Assembly: GCF_034424215.1 (NCBI RefSeq) | Contig: NZ_CP139960.1 | Span: 1,550,001 to 1,614,000 of the forward strand | DNA from: Niabella yanshanensis | Lineage (GTDB): Bacteria; Bacteroidota; Bacteroidia; Chitinophagales; Chitinophagaceae | Direction of reading: 5' to 3' | Length of the DNA: 64,000 nucleotides | Part shown: one piece after another, positions 46,471 through 55,059 of the stretch | Layout of the letters: each line of letters starts with the position of its first letter | Position numbering within the stretch: the stretch's first letter is position 1 | The notes under the pieces: model-generated | What the model saw: only the letters and a program-made list of their open reading frames with translations | Told to the model about the DNA's origin: nothing | Database searches by the model: none | Translations under genes and position numbers: made by a program

Positions 46471-47226
46471 ATGGCACAATTAAAAGAATTTTCCATTGAA
46501 GAAAAATTAGGTTCATTGATCAATTTGCAGAAAATAGACAGCAAGTTGGATGAAATTAAAATTTTAAAAGGCGAGCTACCTATGGAAGTAGCTGACCTCG
46601 AAGACGAGCTTCAGGGATTGCGTGCAAGACAAACCAGAATAGAAGAAGAAATTAATGGTGTAACTGAATTTATTGAAGAACGTAAAAATGCCATTAAAGA
46701 AAGTGAAACGCTGATCAAAAAATATGAAAAAGATAGCGAGAATGTAAAGAATAACCGTGAGTTTGAGGCTATTAACAAAGAAACTGAAATGCAACAGCTT
46801 GAAATTAAGCTGGCCGAAAAGCATATTAAAGATGCAAACGAAGAAATTGCAGATAAAGTAATTCTTTTAGACAAGGCTAAAAAGAATATTGCAACTAAAG
46901 AGGGCTCTTTGGAGTTGAAGAAATCAGAATTGGAAAAGATCATTTCTGCCAACGAAAAAGAAGAGAAAGAATTTGCAAAATTATCAGAAGAAGCCAAAAA
47001 AGAAGTTGAACCACGTTTATTAACGAGTTACGAAAAAATCCGCGGTAACTTCCGTAACGGTTTAGCCGTTGTACCGGTTGTGAGAGATGCCTGCGGTGGT
47101 TGCTTCTACTCTATCCCTCCTCAAAAGCAAAGTGAGATCAAGCAGCATAAGAAAATTATTGCTTGTGAAAACTGCGGCCGTATTCTGGTGGACGAAGAGC
47201 TACACAATAATATCGAAGTAAACTAA
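46471..47226 (+). CDS. Coiled-coil protein with C-terminal C4 zinc ribbon
   Basis: 251 residues. Long heptad coiled coil runs at about 15-185, and a C4 ribbon at about 200-245 (RDACGGCFYSIPP..IIACENCGRIL). It belongs to the widespread zf-RING_7/CdsZ-like group associated with nucleic-acid or translation functions. It is paired with the Nif3-like gene, as in many genomes, and followed by a strong terminator. Confidence 0.9.
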   Translation: MAQLKEFSIEEKLGSLINLQKIDSKLDEIKILKGELPMEVADLEDELQGLRARQTRIEEEINGVTEFIEERKNAIKESETLIKKYEKDSENVKNNREFEAINKETEMQQLEIKLAEKHIKDANEEIADKVILLDKAKKNIATKEGSLELKKSELEKIISANEKEEKEFAKLSEEAKKEVEPRLLTSYEKIRGNFRNGLAVVPVVRDACGGCFYSIPPQKQSEIKQHKKIIACENCGRILVDEELHNNIEVN

Positions 47227-47249
47227 AATATTTTTTCTTTTTTTTATTT

Positions 47250-47282
47250 CTCCAATCCCAAAAGGGTTGGAGTTTTTTTTTG
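47250..47282 (+). terminator. Terminator after the Zn-ribbon gene
   Basis: A stem CTCCAA.CCC / GGG.TTGGAG with loop AAAA, followed by a run of ten T. Confidence 0.9.
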
Positions 47283-47298
47283 CATTCACTGCATTAAA

Positions 47299-47324
47299 AA
47301 AGGACCTGCTTTCGCAAGTCCTTT
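47299..47324 (-). terminator. Terminator after the small lipoprotein gene
   Basis: Arms AAAGGAC and GTCCTTT with internal GC..GC pairing; the minus-strand stem is followed by a T-run (A-run at 47296-47300). It lies back to back with the preceding plus-strand terminator. Confidence 0.8.
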
Positions 47325-47343
47325 CTAAATAATATTCTCAATC

Positions 47344-47691
47344 TTATTTCTTTAACTCATCTTTTGCGGCATCCACACCTGCTTTGGCTGCGTCTTTGAT
47401 TTTCTGCGCTCCTTCCTTCAGCTTTTCTACACCTTCATTCGCTTTCTGCTTGGCAACATCACCCAACGCCTTCGTTCTTTCCTTTATTTTATAGGTGGCG
47501 CTATCTATATCAGCTTTTAATGAATCTCCTATGGAAGACAGGGCTGTATCTATTTCCCTCGAGCTATCCGTTACTGTTTTATCAATAAGATCCATAGAAT
47601 CCTCTTCTGCTTCTTTTGTAGTAGAAGCGGTTTCACAGGAAGCCAAAAATAAAATGCCGGTGCTCAACAGAATAAAAGATATTTTTTTCAT
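47344..47691 (-). CDS. Small lipoprotein with amphipathic helical repeats
   Basis: 115 residues. Lipobox FLASC at C19. The rest is Asp/Ser-rich then a Lys/Ala-rich amphipathic helix with 11-residue-like periodicity (KQKANEGVEKLKEGAQKIKDAAKAGVDAAKDELKK), similar in style to LEA-like or YtxH-type stress proteins. No enzymatic motif. Probably membrane-anchored in the periplasm. Confidence 0.72.
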   Translation of the reverse strand: MKKISFILLSTGILFLASCETASTTKEAEEDSMDLIDKTVTDSSREIDTALSSIGDSLKADIDSATYKIKERTKALGDVAKQKANEGVEKLKEGAQKIKDAAKAGVDAAKDELKK

Positions 47692-47747
47692 TTTCTTTTT
47701 TTAATAAATCCGAAAAAGAGCAAATGGTAACCTTAAAGAATTCTTAA

Positions 47748-49058
47748 TTATTTTTTTCTAAAGTATAACCTCACCGGCACACCGCTAAGATCAAAGTTCT
47801 TACGTAGCTGATTTTCCAGGTAATTACGGTAAGGCGTTTTAATATCATCAGGAAAATTACAGAAGAATGCGAATGAGGGAACAACGGTAGGTAACTGCGT
47901 TACAAATTTTATTTTAATGGCATGTCCGCGCACTACGGGTGCATGGTGCGCCTGTACAGCCTTCAGCATTACATCATTTAATTTGGAAGTAGGTACTTTA
48001 CGGCTGCGGTTCTCATACACTTCAAGCGCCGTCTCCATCGCCTTAAAAATACGTGTTTTCTCCAGGGCGGAAATAAATACTACCGGTACATCGCTAAACG
48101 GAGCCAGGCGCTTCTTTAATTCGTTTTCGTAGTCGCGGGCAGTATTGGTCTCCTTCGCAACCAGGTCCCATTTATTCACCAGCAACAAAACCCCTTTTCC
48201 CTTCCGTGCTGCCAAACTGAATATGTTCAGATCCTGTGCGGTAATACCTTTTTCTGCATCAATCAATAGCAAACATACATCAGCCTCATCTACAGCTTTA
48301 ATAGCCCGTATAACAGAATAAAACTCCAGGTCTTCATGCACCCTGGCTTTGCGGCGGATACCGGCCGTATCGATCAGGGTAAACTCTTTCTGGAATAGAT
48401 TGTAATGTGTATGAATGGTATCTCTTGTGGTGCCCGCAATATCACTTACAATTGTACGCTCCTGCCCCACCAAAGCATTTAACAAAGAAGACTTGCCTAC
48501 ATTAGGCTGCCCGATGATCGCAAATTTGGGAAGTTCATCTTTACCTTCTTCATCCTTCTTCTCCTCCGGGATCAAATCGGCTACAGCATCTAATAATTCA
48601 CCGGTACCGCTACCGCTGGCTGAGGCGATAAAATATACCTGTTCAAATCCCATGCTGTAGAACTCCGTGGCATCCAGCATACGATCATTGTTGTCTACTT
48701 TATTTACCGTTAAAAAAACAGGTTTGATGCTTTTACGCAATACATTAGCCATTTCTTCATCGAGGTGTGTAATGCCTGTGCCGGCATCTACCATAAATAC
48801 AATGGCATCCGCCTCTTCCACTGCAATCATTACCTGCTTAGCGATCTCTTTTTCAAATACATCCTCACTGCCATGCACAAAACCTCCCGTATCAATTACG
48901 TTAAAATTTTTACCATTCCAGTCGCTGATACCGTACTGCCTGTCGCGCGTAACACCACTTACGTCATCTACGATTGCTTTGCGCTGCTCCAGCAGGCGAT
49001 TAAACAATGTACTCTTTCCCACATTTGGTCTGCCGACTATGGCTAATGTAAAACCCAT
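47748..49058 (-). CDS. der: Ribosome assembly GTPase Der (EngA)
   Basis: 436 residues. Two GTPase domains in tandem: P-loops GRPNVGKSTLF (about 8-18) and GQPNVGKSSLL (about 182-192), with G3 DTGG and DTAG and G4 NKVD and NKWD. A C-terminal KH-like domain ends in PVRLYFRKK. It is required for 50S subunit maturation. The era gene lies upstream on the same strand. Confidence 0.97.
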   Translation of the reverse strand: MGFTLAIVGRPNVGKSTLFNRLLEQRKAIVDDVSGVTRDRQYGISDWNGKNFNVIDTGGFVHGSEDVFEKEIAKQVMIAVEEADAIVFMVDAGTGITHLDEEMANVLRKSIKPVFLTVNKVDNNDRMLDATEFYSMGFEQVYFIASASGSGTGELLDAVADLIPEEKKDEEGKDELPKFAIIGQPNVGKSSLLNALVGQERTIVSDIAGTTRDTIHTHYNLFQKEFTLIDTAGIRRKARVHEDLEFYSVIRAIKAVDEADVCLLLIDAEKGITAQDLNIFSLAARKGKGVLLLVNKWDLVAKETNTARDYENELKKRLAPFSDVPVVFISALEKTRIFKAMETALEVYENRSRKVPTSKLNDVMLKAVQAHHAPVVRGHAIKIKFVTQLPTVVPSFAFFCNFPDDIKTPYRNYLENQLRKNFDLSGVPVRLYFRKK

Positions 49059-49074
49059 TTTATTATTTTGTTTT

Positions 49075-49124
49075 ATTAATATATCGCCGCCCTGCGGCTA
49101 TTAATATATCGCTGCTACGCAGCT
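49075..49124. repeat. Tandem 25-bp hairpin repeat, two units
   Basis: Units 49075-49099 and 49100-49124 share their first 13 bases (ATTAATATATCGC). Each folds into a small hairpin: GCCGC-CCT-GCGGC in the first, GCTGC-TAC-GCAGC in the second. The differences in the arms are compensatory, so pairing is preserved. It sits between era and der on the minus strand. Confidence 0.65.
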
Positions 49125-49139
49125 TGCTTTTAAATTATG

Positions 49140-49171
49140 TGGAGGCGACCGGGATCAAACCGGTATCCAAA
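49140..49171 (-). other. Degenerate tmRNA/tRNA 3'-end-like fragment
   Basis: Read on the minus strand, ACCGG-TTTGATC-CCGGT is a T arm in which the invariant C of the T loop is T, followed by CGCCTCCACA, which resembles the acceptor end of Bacteroidota tmRNA. No anticodon arm and no matching 5' half are found within the 140 bp available before era. It is therefore a fragment, not an RNA gene. Confidence 0.4.
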
Positions 49172-49278
49172 CTTTTTCAGCTAACCGGCTTCCCTTCTCA
49201 CTACTCACCATTCACTCCTCATTCGCCATTCTCCACCCTATATCCTACTAGCTACTCGTCAAACCCTACTCGCTCGTC

Positions 49279-50151
49279 TCACTGCCCATACCCGTACTCT
49301 TTCAGATGCAGATCATTGTCTCTCCATTTAGGCTTTACTTTTACAAACAACTCCAAAAATACTTTTCTGCCCAAAAATGCTTCGATATCCAATCTTGCCG
49401 AAGTTCCCAGCTTTTTGATCATCGTTCCTTTCTCGCCGATCAGGATCATTTTCTGCGTTTCACGATGTACTATGATATCTGCTACAATTTTAGTAAGCGT
49501 TTCTTTTTCTTTAAACTCCCGTATTAAAACGGCAGTATGATACGGAATTTCATCATGTGCCTGTTCATATATCTTCTCCCGGATTAGTTCACTTACAAAG
49601 AATTTCTCGGGCAGATCGCTGATACTATCGTCTTCGTAAAAAGGTTGCCCCTCAGGCAATAGCTCCAATATGGGCTGCAGGAATTTTTTGTAATTAATAC
49701 CTGTTAAGGCCGATATTGCCACTGTCTTTTTTACATAAGACTTTGACGAAAAATAAGCTTCGGCTTCTGTTATACGCTCCTTATTGGTTCGATCAACTTT
49801 ATTCAATACCAATACGGCCGGCACTCTTAATTTTAAGGCGCTGAAAATAGCATCACATTCATCCCAGTTGTCATTAATATCAACGATCAGCAATGCCACA
49901 TCTGCATCTTCCAGGGCCCCCTTAACAGATTGCATCATTTTTTCGTGCAACTTGTATTCAGGCTTGATAATGCCTGGTGTATCGCTGAAAATGATCTGGT
50001 AATCTTTCTCATTAAGAATGGCTTTAATGCGATGCCGCGTGGTTTGTACCTTATGCGATACAATTGCCAGCTTCTCGCCCATGAGCGCATTGAGCAAAGT
50101 GCTTTTACCCGCATTGGGCCTTCCGAATATATTTACAAAACCTGATTTCAT
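49279..50151 (-). CDS. era: Ribosome-associated GTPase Era
   Basis: 290 residues. P-loop GRPNAGKSTLL (about 10-20), G3 DTPG, G4 NKVD, and a C-terminal type II KH domain (IVHRETQKMILIGEKGTMIKKLGTSARLDIEAFLGRKVFLELFVKVK). It binds the 3' end of 16S rRNA in 30S assembly. Together with der it forms a ribosome-biogenesis pair on the minus strand, separated by 220 bp of repeat-like spacer. TATTTTTG at 50295-50302 (minus) may be its promoter. Confidence 0.97.
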   Translation of the reverse strand: MKSGFVNIFGRPNAGKSTLLNALMGEKLAIVSHKVQTTRHRIKAILNEKDYQIIFSDTPGIIKPEYKLHEKMMQSVKGALEDADVALLIVDINDNWDECDAIFSALKLRVPAVLVLNKVDRTNKERITEAEAYFSSKSYVKKTVAISALTGINYKKFLQPILELLPEGQPFYEDDSISDLPEKFFVSELIREKIYEQAHDEIPYHTAVLIREFKEKETLTKIVADIIVHRETQKMILIGEKGTMIKKLGTSARLDIEAFLGRKVFLELFVKVKPKWRDNDLHLKEYGYGQ

Positions 50152-50318
50152 ATTATATCACGCTCCAAAGGAGTTCTTCGTACAAAGAACGCCAAGATTA
50201 AAAATACAATTCGCTCTCTACCAACAAACGATGACATTTATCCTTTTGCACAAGAATGCGACGCAATATTGATGATCCTTATTTATTGTTGGCGCAAAAA
50301 TACAAACCCTTACTTCAA

Positions 50319-50360
50319 CAAAAAAGCCGTTCACATTAAAGCGAACGGCTTTCTTTTTTA
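50319..50360 (-). terminator. Terminator of initiator tRNA
   Basis: Arms AAGCCGTTC and GAACGGCTT; the minus-strand stem is followed by a T-run (the A-run at 50320-50325). It lies two bases past the tRNA 3' end. Confidence 0.85.
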
Positions 50361-50361
50361 G

Positions 50362-50433
<72 letters not shown>

Positions 50434-50436
50434 CTG

Positions 50437-50466
50437 CAAATGTACGAGATATTTTTGACATAGCAA
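50437..50466 (-). promoter_or_regulatory. Promoter of initiator tRNA
   Basis: Minus strand TTG (50464-50466), 19 bp, TACATTTG (50437-50444), with the box ending three bases before the mature 5' end. An exact consensus pair. Confidence 0.7.
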
Positions 50467-50485
50467 ACGGTTTCCCAAATAAATT

Positions 50486-51415
50486 TTATTTAGCTGGTGT
50501 AATCGTGATATTTCTGAACTCGATCGGGCCATGATCGCCCTGGAAATAAAGCGGTCCGGGTTCACCCTCATTACTATCCAAAGCACCACCTGTTATACCC
50601 GGAATTTCCTGGTTGCTGATCACAGTTTTACCATTTGCAACAATCGTAACCATTCTTCCTATTAAAGTAATATCATAACTCTGCCACTCGCCAGGGCCTT
50701 TCGAGTTGATCTCACTTGGCGCTAAAAAGCCATAAACACCACTGTATAATACATTAGAAGGGTGTTCGCTTTTATCGTTGTCTAATATCTGCACTTCATA
50801 CCGGCCACGCAGGTATACACCGCTATTGCTTCCTTTCTGATACCTGAACTCTACATGCAGCTTAAAATCTTCAAACTTCTGATCAGAGATCAGGTTGGCT
50901 CCTGATTTAGGACTGGACAAGATGCCGTCTTTTACTATCCATTGATTCGCAGCTCCTACAGCCTTCCATCCCGTAAGGTCTTTACCGTTGAATAATTTTA
51001 CCGGCGTTCCCCAAACAGGCGCTTTTTCTCTTTTTAAATAAGGCGCCCTTACGCCCGTCCAGCTGTATTTTTTCCCATCAGGATACACCATCGTGCCTTT
51101 CAGGCTTCCACCGCTCAACTCACCTTCTACCACCAGGTCGTTATCCTCTGCCTGCCATTGGGGGGGTATGGCGAAAGAAAATTTACCATTTTCCAATTTT
51201 ACTTTTGAAACAGGGCGCGCACTGCCGTCGTCGCCAACAAAATATCCTACCAGGGTTTTCATACCTGATAGCTTTACTTCCAGCCACGATGGCTTGGCTT
51301 TACCATCTTTATCAAGGGTTATATCCCATCGGCCAATTAAATCGTCTGCATTCATAGCCCAAACATTTAATGAAACTAAACCGGCAATAGCAAAAGCAAC
51401 AACTTTTTTAAACAT
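50486..51415 (-). CDS. DUF1080 protein (3-keto-disaccharide hydrolase type), exported
   Basis: 309 residues. A signal peptide ends near NVWAMNA. A small N-terminal beta-barrel-like part (25-125, IGRWDITLDKDGKAKPSWLEVKL) precedes the DUF1080 lectin-like jelly roll at about 135-307 (LFNGKDLTGWKAVG..FKLHVEFRYQKGSNSGVYLRGRYEVQILDN). Characterised members hydrolyse 3-keto-glycosides; others only bind glycans. Periplasmic or surface location is inferred. Confidence 0.85.
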   Translation of the reverse strand: MFKKVVAFAIAGLVSLNVWAMNADDLIGRWDITLDKDGKAKPSWLEVKLSGMKTLVGYFVGDDGSARPVSKVKLENGKFSFAIPPQWQAEDNDLVVEGELSGGSLKGTMVYPDGKKYSWTGVRAPYLKREKAPVWGTPVKLFNGKDLTGWKAVGAANQWIVKDGILSSPKSGANLISDQKFEDFKLHVEFRYQKGSNSGVYLRGRYEVQILDNDKSEHPSNVLYSGVYGFLAPSEINSKGPGEWQSYDITLIGRMVTIVANGKTVISNQEIPGITGGALDSNEGEPGPLYFQGDHGPIEFRNITITPAK

Positions 51416-51569
51416 AAAAAAGGTTTAAGTTTTTTGAATCAATATATTTTTAGAGATGTGAATATAACAATAGTATCTTTATTAACCGGGAACAGCAGGA
51501 AAAAACTGGCAGATAAGGTTAATTCTGTTTCAGCCTCCGCCTCCTTTGTTTCGTGGCAAACAGAAAGTA

Positions 51570-52055
51570 ATGAAAGAAAAAACTTATCAATTCTCTTATA
51601 CGGTTGTAGAAGACAGTTCAGCTCTGGAGCAAAATGACGCTAACCTTTTAGAGGAGGCCCGCGCATTGACGTCTGTAGCTTATGCACCTTATTCCAGGTT
51701 TCATGTAGCCAGTGTAGCCCAATTGGCAAACGGGCAAATAGTAAAAGGTACCAACCAGGAAAATGCTTCTTTTCCTGTAGGTATTTGTGCAGAACGCAGC
51801 TTGCTGGCAGCTATAGGCACTTTATATCCTAACGAGATTATTGAAACCATGGCCATTACTTACCAGCCCCAGGAGGGAGAAAGTAACCGCCCCATCTCTC
51901 CCTGCGGCATGTGCAGGCAATCATTGGTGGAATATGAGAACAGGGTAAAACATCCTATCCGCCTGGTATTAGCCGGCTCGGAGGGTCCTGTTTATATTAT
52001 TGAAACGGCAAAAGATCTGCTGCCCTTCGCATTCAGCGAAGGTGATCTGAAGTAG
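51570..52055 (+). CDS. cdd: Cytidine deaminase
   Basis: About 161 residues from ATG 51570 (MKEKTYQFSYTVVED); an in-frame TTG at 51546 is less likely. Zinc-site motifs GICAERSLLAAIG (CAE) and SPCGMCRQSL (PCxxC) are intact, and TSVAYAPYSRFHVASVAQLANGQIVKGTNQENASFP is the substrate-binding region. It deaminates cytidine and deoxycytidine in pyrimidine salvage. Confidence 0.93.
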   Translation: MKEKTYQFSYTVVEDSSALEQNDANLLEEARALTSVAYAPYSRFHVASVAQLANGQIVKGTNQENASFPVGICAERSLLAAIGTLYPNEIIETMAITYQPQEGESNRPISPCGMCRQSLVEYENRVKHPIRLVLAGSEGPVYIIETAKDLLPFAFSEGDLK

Positions 52056-52061
52056 TATGTC

Positions 52062-52394
52062 TTAGTCTTTTCTTTGAGGACTAACAGCCCTGGCATCAGT
52101 TACGTTTTTTGTAAAATCTTCGATCACTATCTTACGGCCATCGCAGTTGTAGCCCTCCCCAGGTGGCATGGTATTACAGGCAGCACAAACAATATTCATA
52201 AAATATATTTCCTCCCCCTTGTAAATCCCTTTGGCTAAATAGTAACAAGGACCCATGGTCGGAATTTCGGTACAGGTGATCTGGTCTTTAAACTTAGCAA
52301 TCATTTTGGCATCGCAGTCCGACTCTACTTTATTATCAGATTTGGAGCAAGCAACTAAAAAGATGGCAATTAAAAGTACAACGGTCGTTCTCAT
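52062..52394 (-). CDS. Small cysteine-containing lipoprotein, unknown
   Basis: 110 residues. Lipobox FLVAC at C16. Six further cysteines (SDCDAK, ITCTEI, GPCYYL, VCAACN, YNCDG) suggest disulfides in a small extracytoplasmic domain. I recognise only a general Bacteroidota small-lipoprotein pattern. It converges on the cytidine deaminase gene with a 6-bp gap. Confidence 0.65.
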   Translation of the reverse strand: MRTTVVLLIAIFLVACSKSDNKVESDCDAKMIAKFKDQITCTEIPTMGPCYYLAKGIYKGEEIYFMNIVCAACNTMPPGEGYNCDGRKIVIEDFTKNVTDARAVSPQRKD

Positions 52395-52459
52395 ATATTA
52401 TAGTTTGTATAAGGTACAACGCGGATTGATATACAAGCGCAACACTTTTTGAAAAAAAA

Positions 52460-52816
52460 TCAATACTCTTTTTCTATCTCCACCCCTATTCGCCCCTGGA
52501 AGCTGGTAATAGGCATTTGCAGTTTGTACAGGCTCATCTTCAACTTCACCAATTCAGGAAACCGGCTTTTTATCTTTTCTGCCAGCTGGGAAAGAAAGGT
52601 TTCTAGCAATTCACGGGGATCAAGCATTTCTGCTTTAGCCAGCTCGTAAATTATCGCATAATTAATCGTTTGGTCTATTTCGGTTATAACGGGTTCGGTC
52701 GAAAAAAACGAAGCCGAAATATTCAGTTCAAACTCATTCCCCAATTTCTTTTCTTCTTCATACAAACCATGATGGGCAAAGAATTGTAATTTCTCCAGGT
52801 GTAAAGTAATCAACAT
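52460..52816 (-). CDS. folB: Dihydroneopterin aldolase
   Basis: 118 residues, normal for FolB. Motifs: LEKLQFFAHHGLYEEEKKLGNEFELNISA at the N-terminus, with the active-site Glu, TINYAIIYELAKAEM (Tyr), and a C-terminal lysine (LKMSLYKLQMP). It cleaves dihydroneopterin in folate synthesis as an octamer. Confidence 0.93.
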   Translation of the reverse strand: MLITLHLEKLQFFAHHGLYEEEKKLGNEFELNISASFFSTEPVITEIDQTINYAIIYELAKAEMLDPRELLETFLSQLAEKIKSRFPELVKLKMSLYKLQMPITSFQGRIGVEIEKEY

Positions 52817-52852
52817 TGTAATTGTTTAAGATTATTGCCATACCTAAATTAT

Positions 52853-52878
52853 AAAAAGTTCCCGGTTGGGAACTTTTT
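52853..52878 (-). terminator. Terminator between trxB and folB
   Basis: A perfect stem AAAAAGTTCCC / GGGAACTTTTT with a 4-nt loop and A/T flanks on both sides, usable in either direction. It lies downstream of trxB on the minus strand. Confidence 0.85.
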
Positions 52879-52903
52879 AATTATCATTCTATATTATTCC
52901 AAA

Positions 52904-53848
52904 TTATAGACCCTTCTCGCCCAAATATCTTTCTGCATCCAAAGCAGCCATACAACCACTACCCGCGGCAGTTACTGCCTGGCGATAGATCTTATCCTGC
53001 ACATCGCCTGCTGCAAATACCCCCTCGATGTTGGTCTTGGAGGTACCCGGAATTGTTTGAATGTAGCCCGTTTCGTCCATATCCAAAAAGCCCTTAAAGA
53101 TATCCGAGTTAGGCTGGTGACCAATAGCCACGAAGAACCCACCTACCGGTATCTCGCTCACTTCCTGGGTTTGATTATTGCGTACTTTTACTGCATTCAC
53201 TGTCTTCTCTCCTAATATCTCTTCCGTTTCGGTATTGAAGTGAATTTTGATATTAGGTGTGTTCAATACACGCTCCTGCATTACTTTGCTGGCGCGCATT
53301 TCATCTTTACGGATCAGCATGTGCACGTTGGTACATAATTTAGAAAGATATAAAGCCTCTTCTGCTGCTGTATCTCCGGCACCTACTATCGCTACATCTC
53401 TTCCTTTAAAGAAGAAACCATCACAAACCGCACAGGCACTTACCCCAAAGCCGTTGTATTTCTCTTCACTAGGTAAGCCCAACCATTTGGCCGAAGCCCC
53501 GGTAGAAATGATAACAGCATCTGCTTCTATCAGCTTCTCCTCATCAATCCATACTTTATGCGGGTGACCCGAAAAATCGACCTTGGTAGCTAATCCATAG
53601 CGGATATCAGCACCCATGCGCTTTGCCTGTTTTTCAAAATCTATCATCATCTCCGGCCCCTGTACACCTTCTGCGTAGCCGGGGTAATTTTCTACTTCTG
53701 TAGTGATCGTTAACTGACCACCGGGCTGAATCCCCTGGTATAAAACCGGTTTCAGGTTAGCACGTGCCGCATAAATAGCCGCTGTGTACCCCGCCGGTCC
53801 CGAACCTATAATTAAACAATGCACTCTTTCTATACTCTCGTCTGCCAT
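52904..53848 (-). CDS. trxB: Thioredoxin-disulfide reductase
   Basis: 314 residues. FAD-binding GSGPAGYTAAIYAARA (15-30); redox pair C139/C142 in SACAVCDG; NADPH-binding GAGDTAAEEALYLSKL; and a C-terminal FAD segment GVFAAGDVQDKIYRQAVTAAGSGCMAAL. It reduces thioredoxin with NADPH in the cytoplasm. TATTTTTG at 53872-53879 (minus) is a likely -7 box. Confidence 0.97.
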   Translation of the reverse strand: MADESIERVHCLIIGSGPAGYTAAIYAARANLKPVLYQGIQPGGQLTITTEVENYPGYAEGVQGPEMMIDFEKQAKRMGADIRYGLATKVDFSGHPHKVWIDEEKLIEADAVIISTGASAKWLGLPSEEKYNGFGVSACAVCDGFFFKGRDVAIVGAGDTAAEEALYLSKLCTNVHMLIRKDEMRASKVMQERVLNTPNIKIHFNTETEEILGEKTVNAVKVRNNQTQEVSEIPVGGFFVAIGHQPNSDIFKGFLDMDETGYIQTIPGTSKTNIEGVFAAGDVQDKIYRQAVTAAGSGCMAALDAERYLGEKGL

Positions 53849-53953
53849 ATATTTTTTGATTTGAATAAATACAAAAATAGAAGGAAAAGGTTTAGTATGG
53901 GCTATAGGGGCTCAAATTGATGCCCTATCGTTAACATCCGGTGTATAAGTTTT

Positions 53954-54814
53954 TTACGGGTGATTTTTTAATGCTCCTGAGATGTCTTCCAATAGCTTAT
54001 CGTAGCCTTTGCGGTCGGTAAAAACAGATGGGTTGTAAGCATCGCCTTCTTTTCGTTTGGAATGCAGCTGAAACTGGCTGGCGTGAGCAGCTACCCAAAG
54101 CTCAAACTGCAGCTCTTGCATAGCCTGAAGGGTGTATGCGTAATCTTCACGAATACGGGGATAGGCAGGAATCTTCGAAAAAGGTTTATCAGTGATAATG
54201 CTGGGTATATTTGCAATCAACACCTTATACAGCCGCTTTCCGTCAGCAACATCGAGTAAAAAACTGCAGGAACCTTCGGTATGCCCAGGGTGATGCAGCA
54301 AGGTAAGCCGGGTATTGCCCAACCGGATCACATCTTTATCTTTTAGCAATTTATCCGGGATAACCGGTTGAAAGCTCATCCCCAAATGCCCCATTTCATA
54401 ATCATTGGCGCCCCCGGCCTTACACACTTCAGCATCTGCTGCATCTACATAAAATTGAGCGCCAGTTTGTTTTTTAATAGCTGCCATTGCACCCAGGTGG
54501 TCGTAATGCGCCTGGTTGGTCAGTAATATTTTGATATCAGAAAATTTAAAGCCAAGCGTTTCAATGTTCTTCTTAATAAGACCGGCTGAGCTGGACAAAC
54601 CCGTGTTGATCAGTATATTTCCCTTATTGGTAACAATAAGATAAGAAGCCAGGTCATAAGTACCCACATAGTACAGGTTGCCCGCAATTCTAAAGGGCTT
54701 ATAAGGTTTCGCCCACTCCGGGTTGCCTGCAGGCTCATTCACTTTTTGAGACCAAGCAGATACTGAAACACACAATAACGCGCATACAATTGCTAATAGT
54801 AATATTCTTTTCAT
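53954..54814 (-). CDS. Subclass B3 metallo-beta-lactamase, GOB-like
   Basis: 286 residues. A signal peptide ends near VSAWSQ. The zinc motif reads Q101-A-H103-Y-D105-H106 (BBL positions 116-121), with H178 (HPGHTEGS, BBL 196) and H244 (AAHASQF, BBL 263). Glutamine rather than histidine at the first position is the distinctive feature of the GOB enzymes of Elizabethkingia. The remaining ligands and the pattern EWAKPYKPFRIAGNLYYVGTYDLASYLI are typical of B3 enzymes. It probably acts in the periplasm on beta-lactams. No mobile element adjoins it, so it is likely chromosomal and intrinsic. Confidence 0.87.
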   Translation of the reverse strand: MKRILLLAIVCALLCVSVSAWSQKVNEPAGNPEWAKPYKPFRIAGNLYYVGTYDLASYLIVTNKGNILINTGLSSSAGLIKKNIETLGFKFSDIKILLTNQAHYDHLGAMAAIKKQTGAQFYVDAADAEVCKAGGANDYEMGHLGMSFQPVIPDKLLKDKDVIRLGNTRLTLLHHPGHTEGSCSFLLDVADGKRLYKVLIANIPSIITDKPFSKIPAYPRIREDYAYTLQAMQELQFELWVAAHASQFQLHSKRKEGDAYNPSVFTDRKGYDKLLEDISGALKNHP

Positions 54815-54891
54815 AGTATCAAATAATCTTTATAATATATCGCTGATGCGAACTTATAAAAAAACGCGCTTTCGCCCGTTTCAAAAATGCT

Positions 54892-55008
54892 AACCGCAAA
54901 GAAGAACAGGACGCAGAGGATACGCAGAGATTTAATCTCATTCCTAAAACTAATGTCGGGGATTTATAATACCCAAACTCTGCGTGCGCTATCTCCGCTT
55001 CTCCGGTT
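54892..55008. repeat. Approximately 117-bp imperfect inverted-repeat element
   Basis: The left arm (54892-54930) begins AACCGCAAAGAAG and ends GATACGCAGAG. The right arm (54978-55008) is its rough reverse complement, starting CTCTGCGTGCGC and ending TTCTCCGGTT. The arm ends match well and the inner parts diverge. It fills most of the spacer between the beta-lactamase and oligopeptidase genes and carries no ORF. Confidence 0.5.
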
Positions 55009-55059
55009 CTCAGCGCCTGCCCGACTGATTACACCGTTCAGGCGGGGTTAATCTATACA

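Noticed and set aside
49140-49490. A complete ssrA (tmRNA) gene on the minus strand
   Set aside because: Its 5' half would have to lie inside era, no tag peptide frame or 5' acceptor partner is present, and the T loop is mutated.
49124-49540. A plus-strand frame of 138 codons starting near the tmRNA-like fragment
   Set aside because: Most of it is antisense to era, and the rest is low-complexity Ser/Pro/Tyr spacer.
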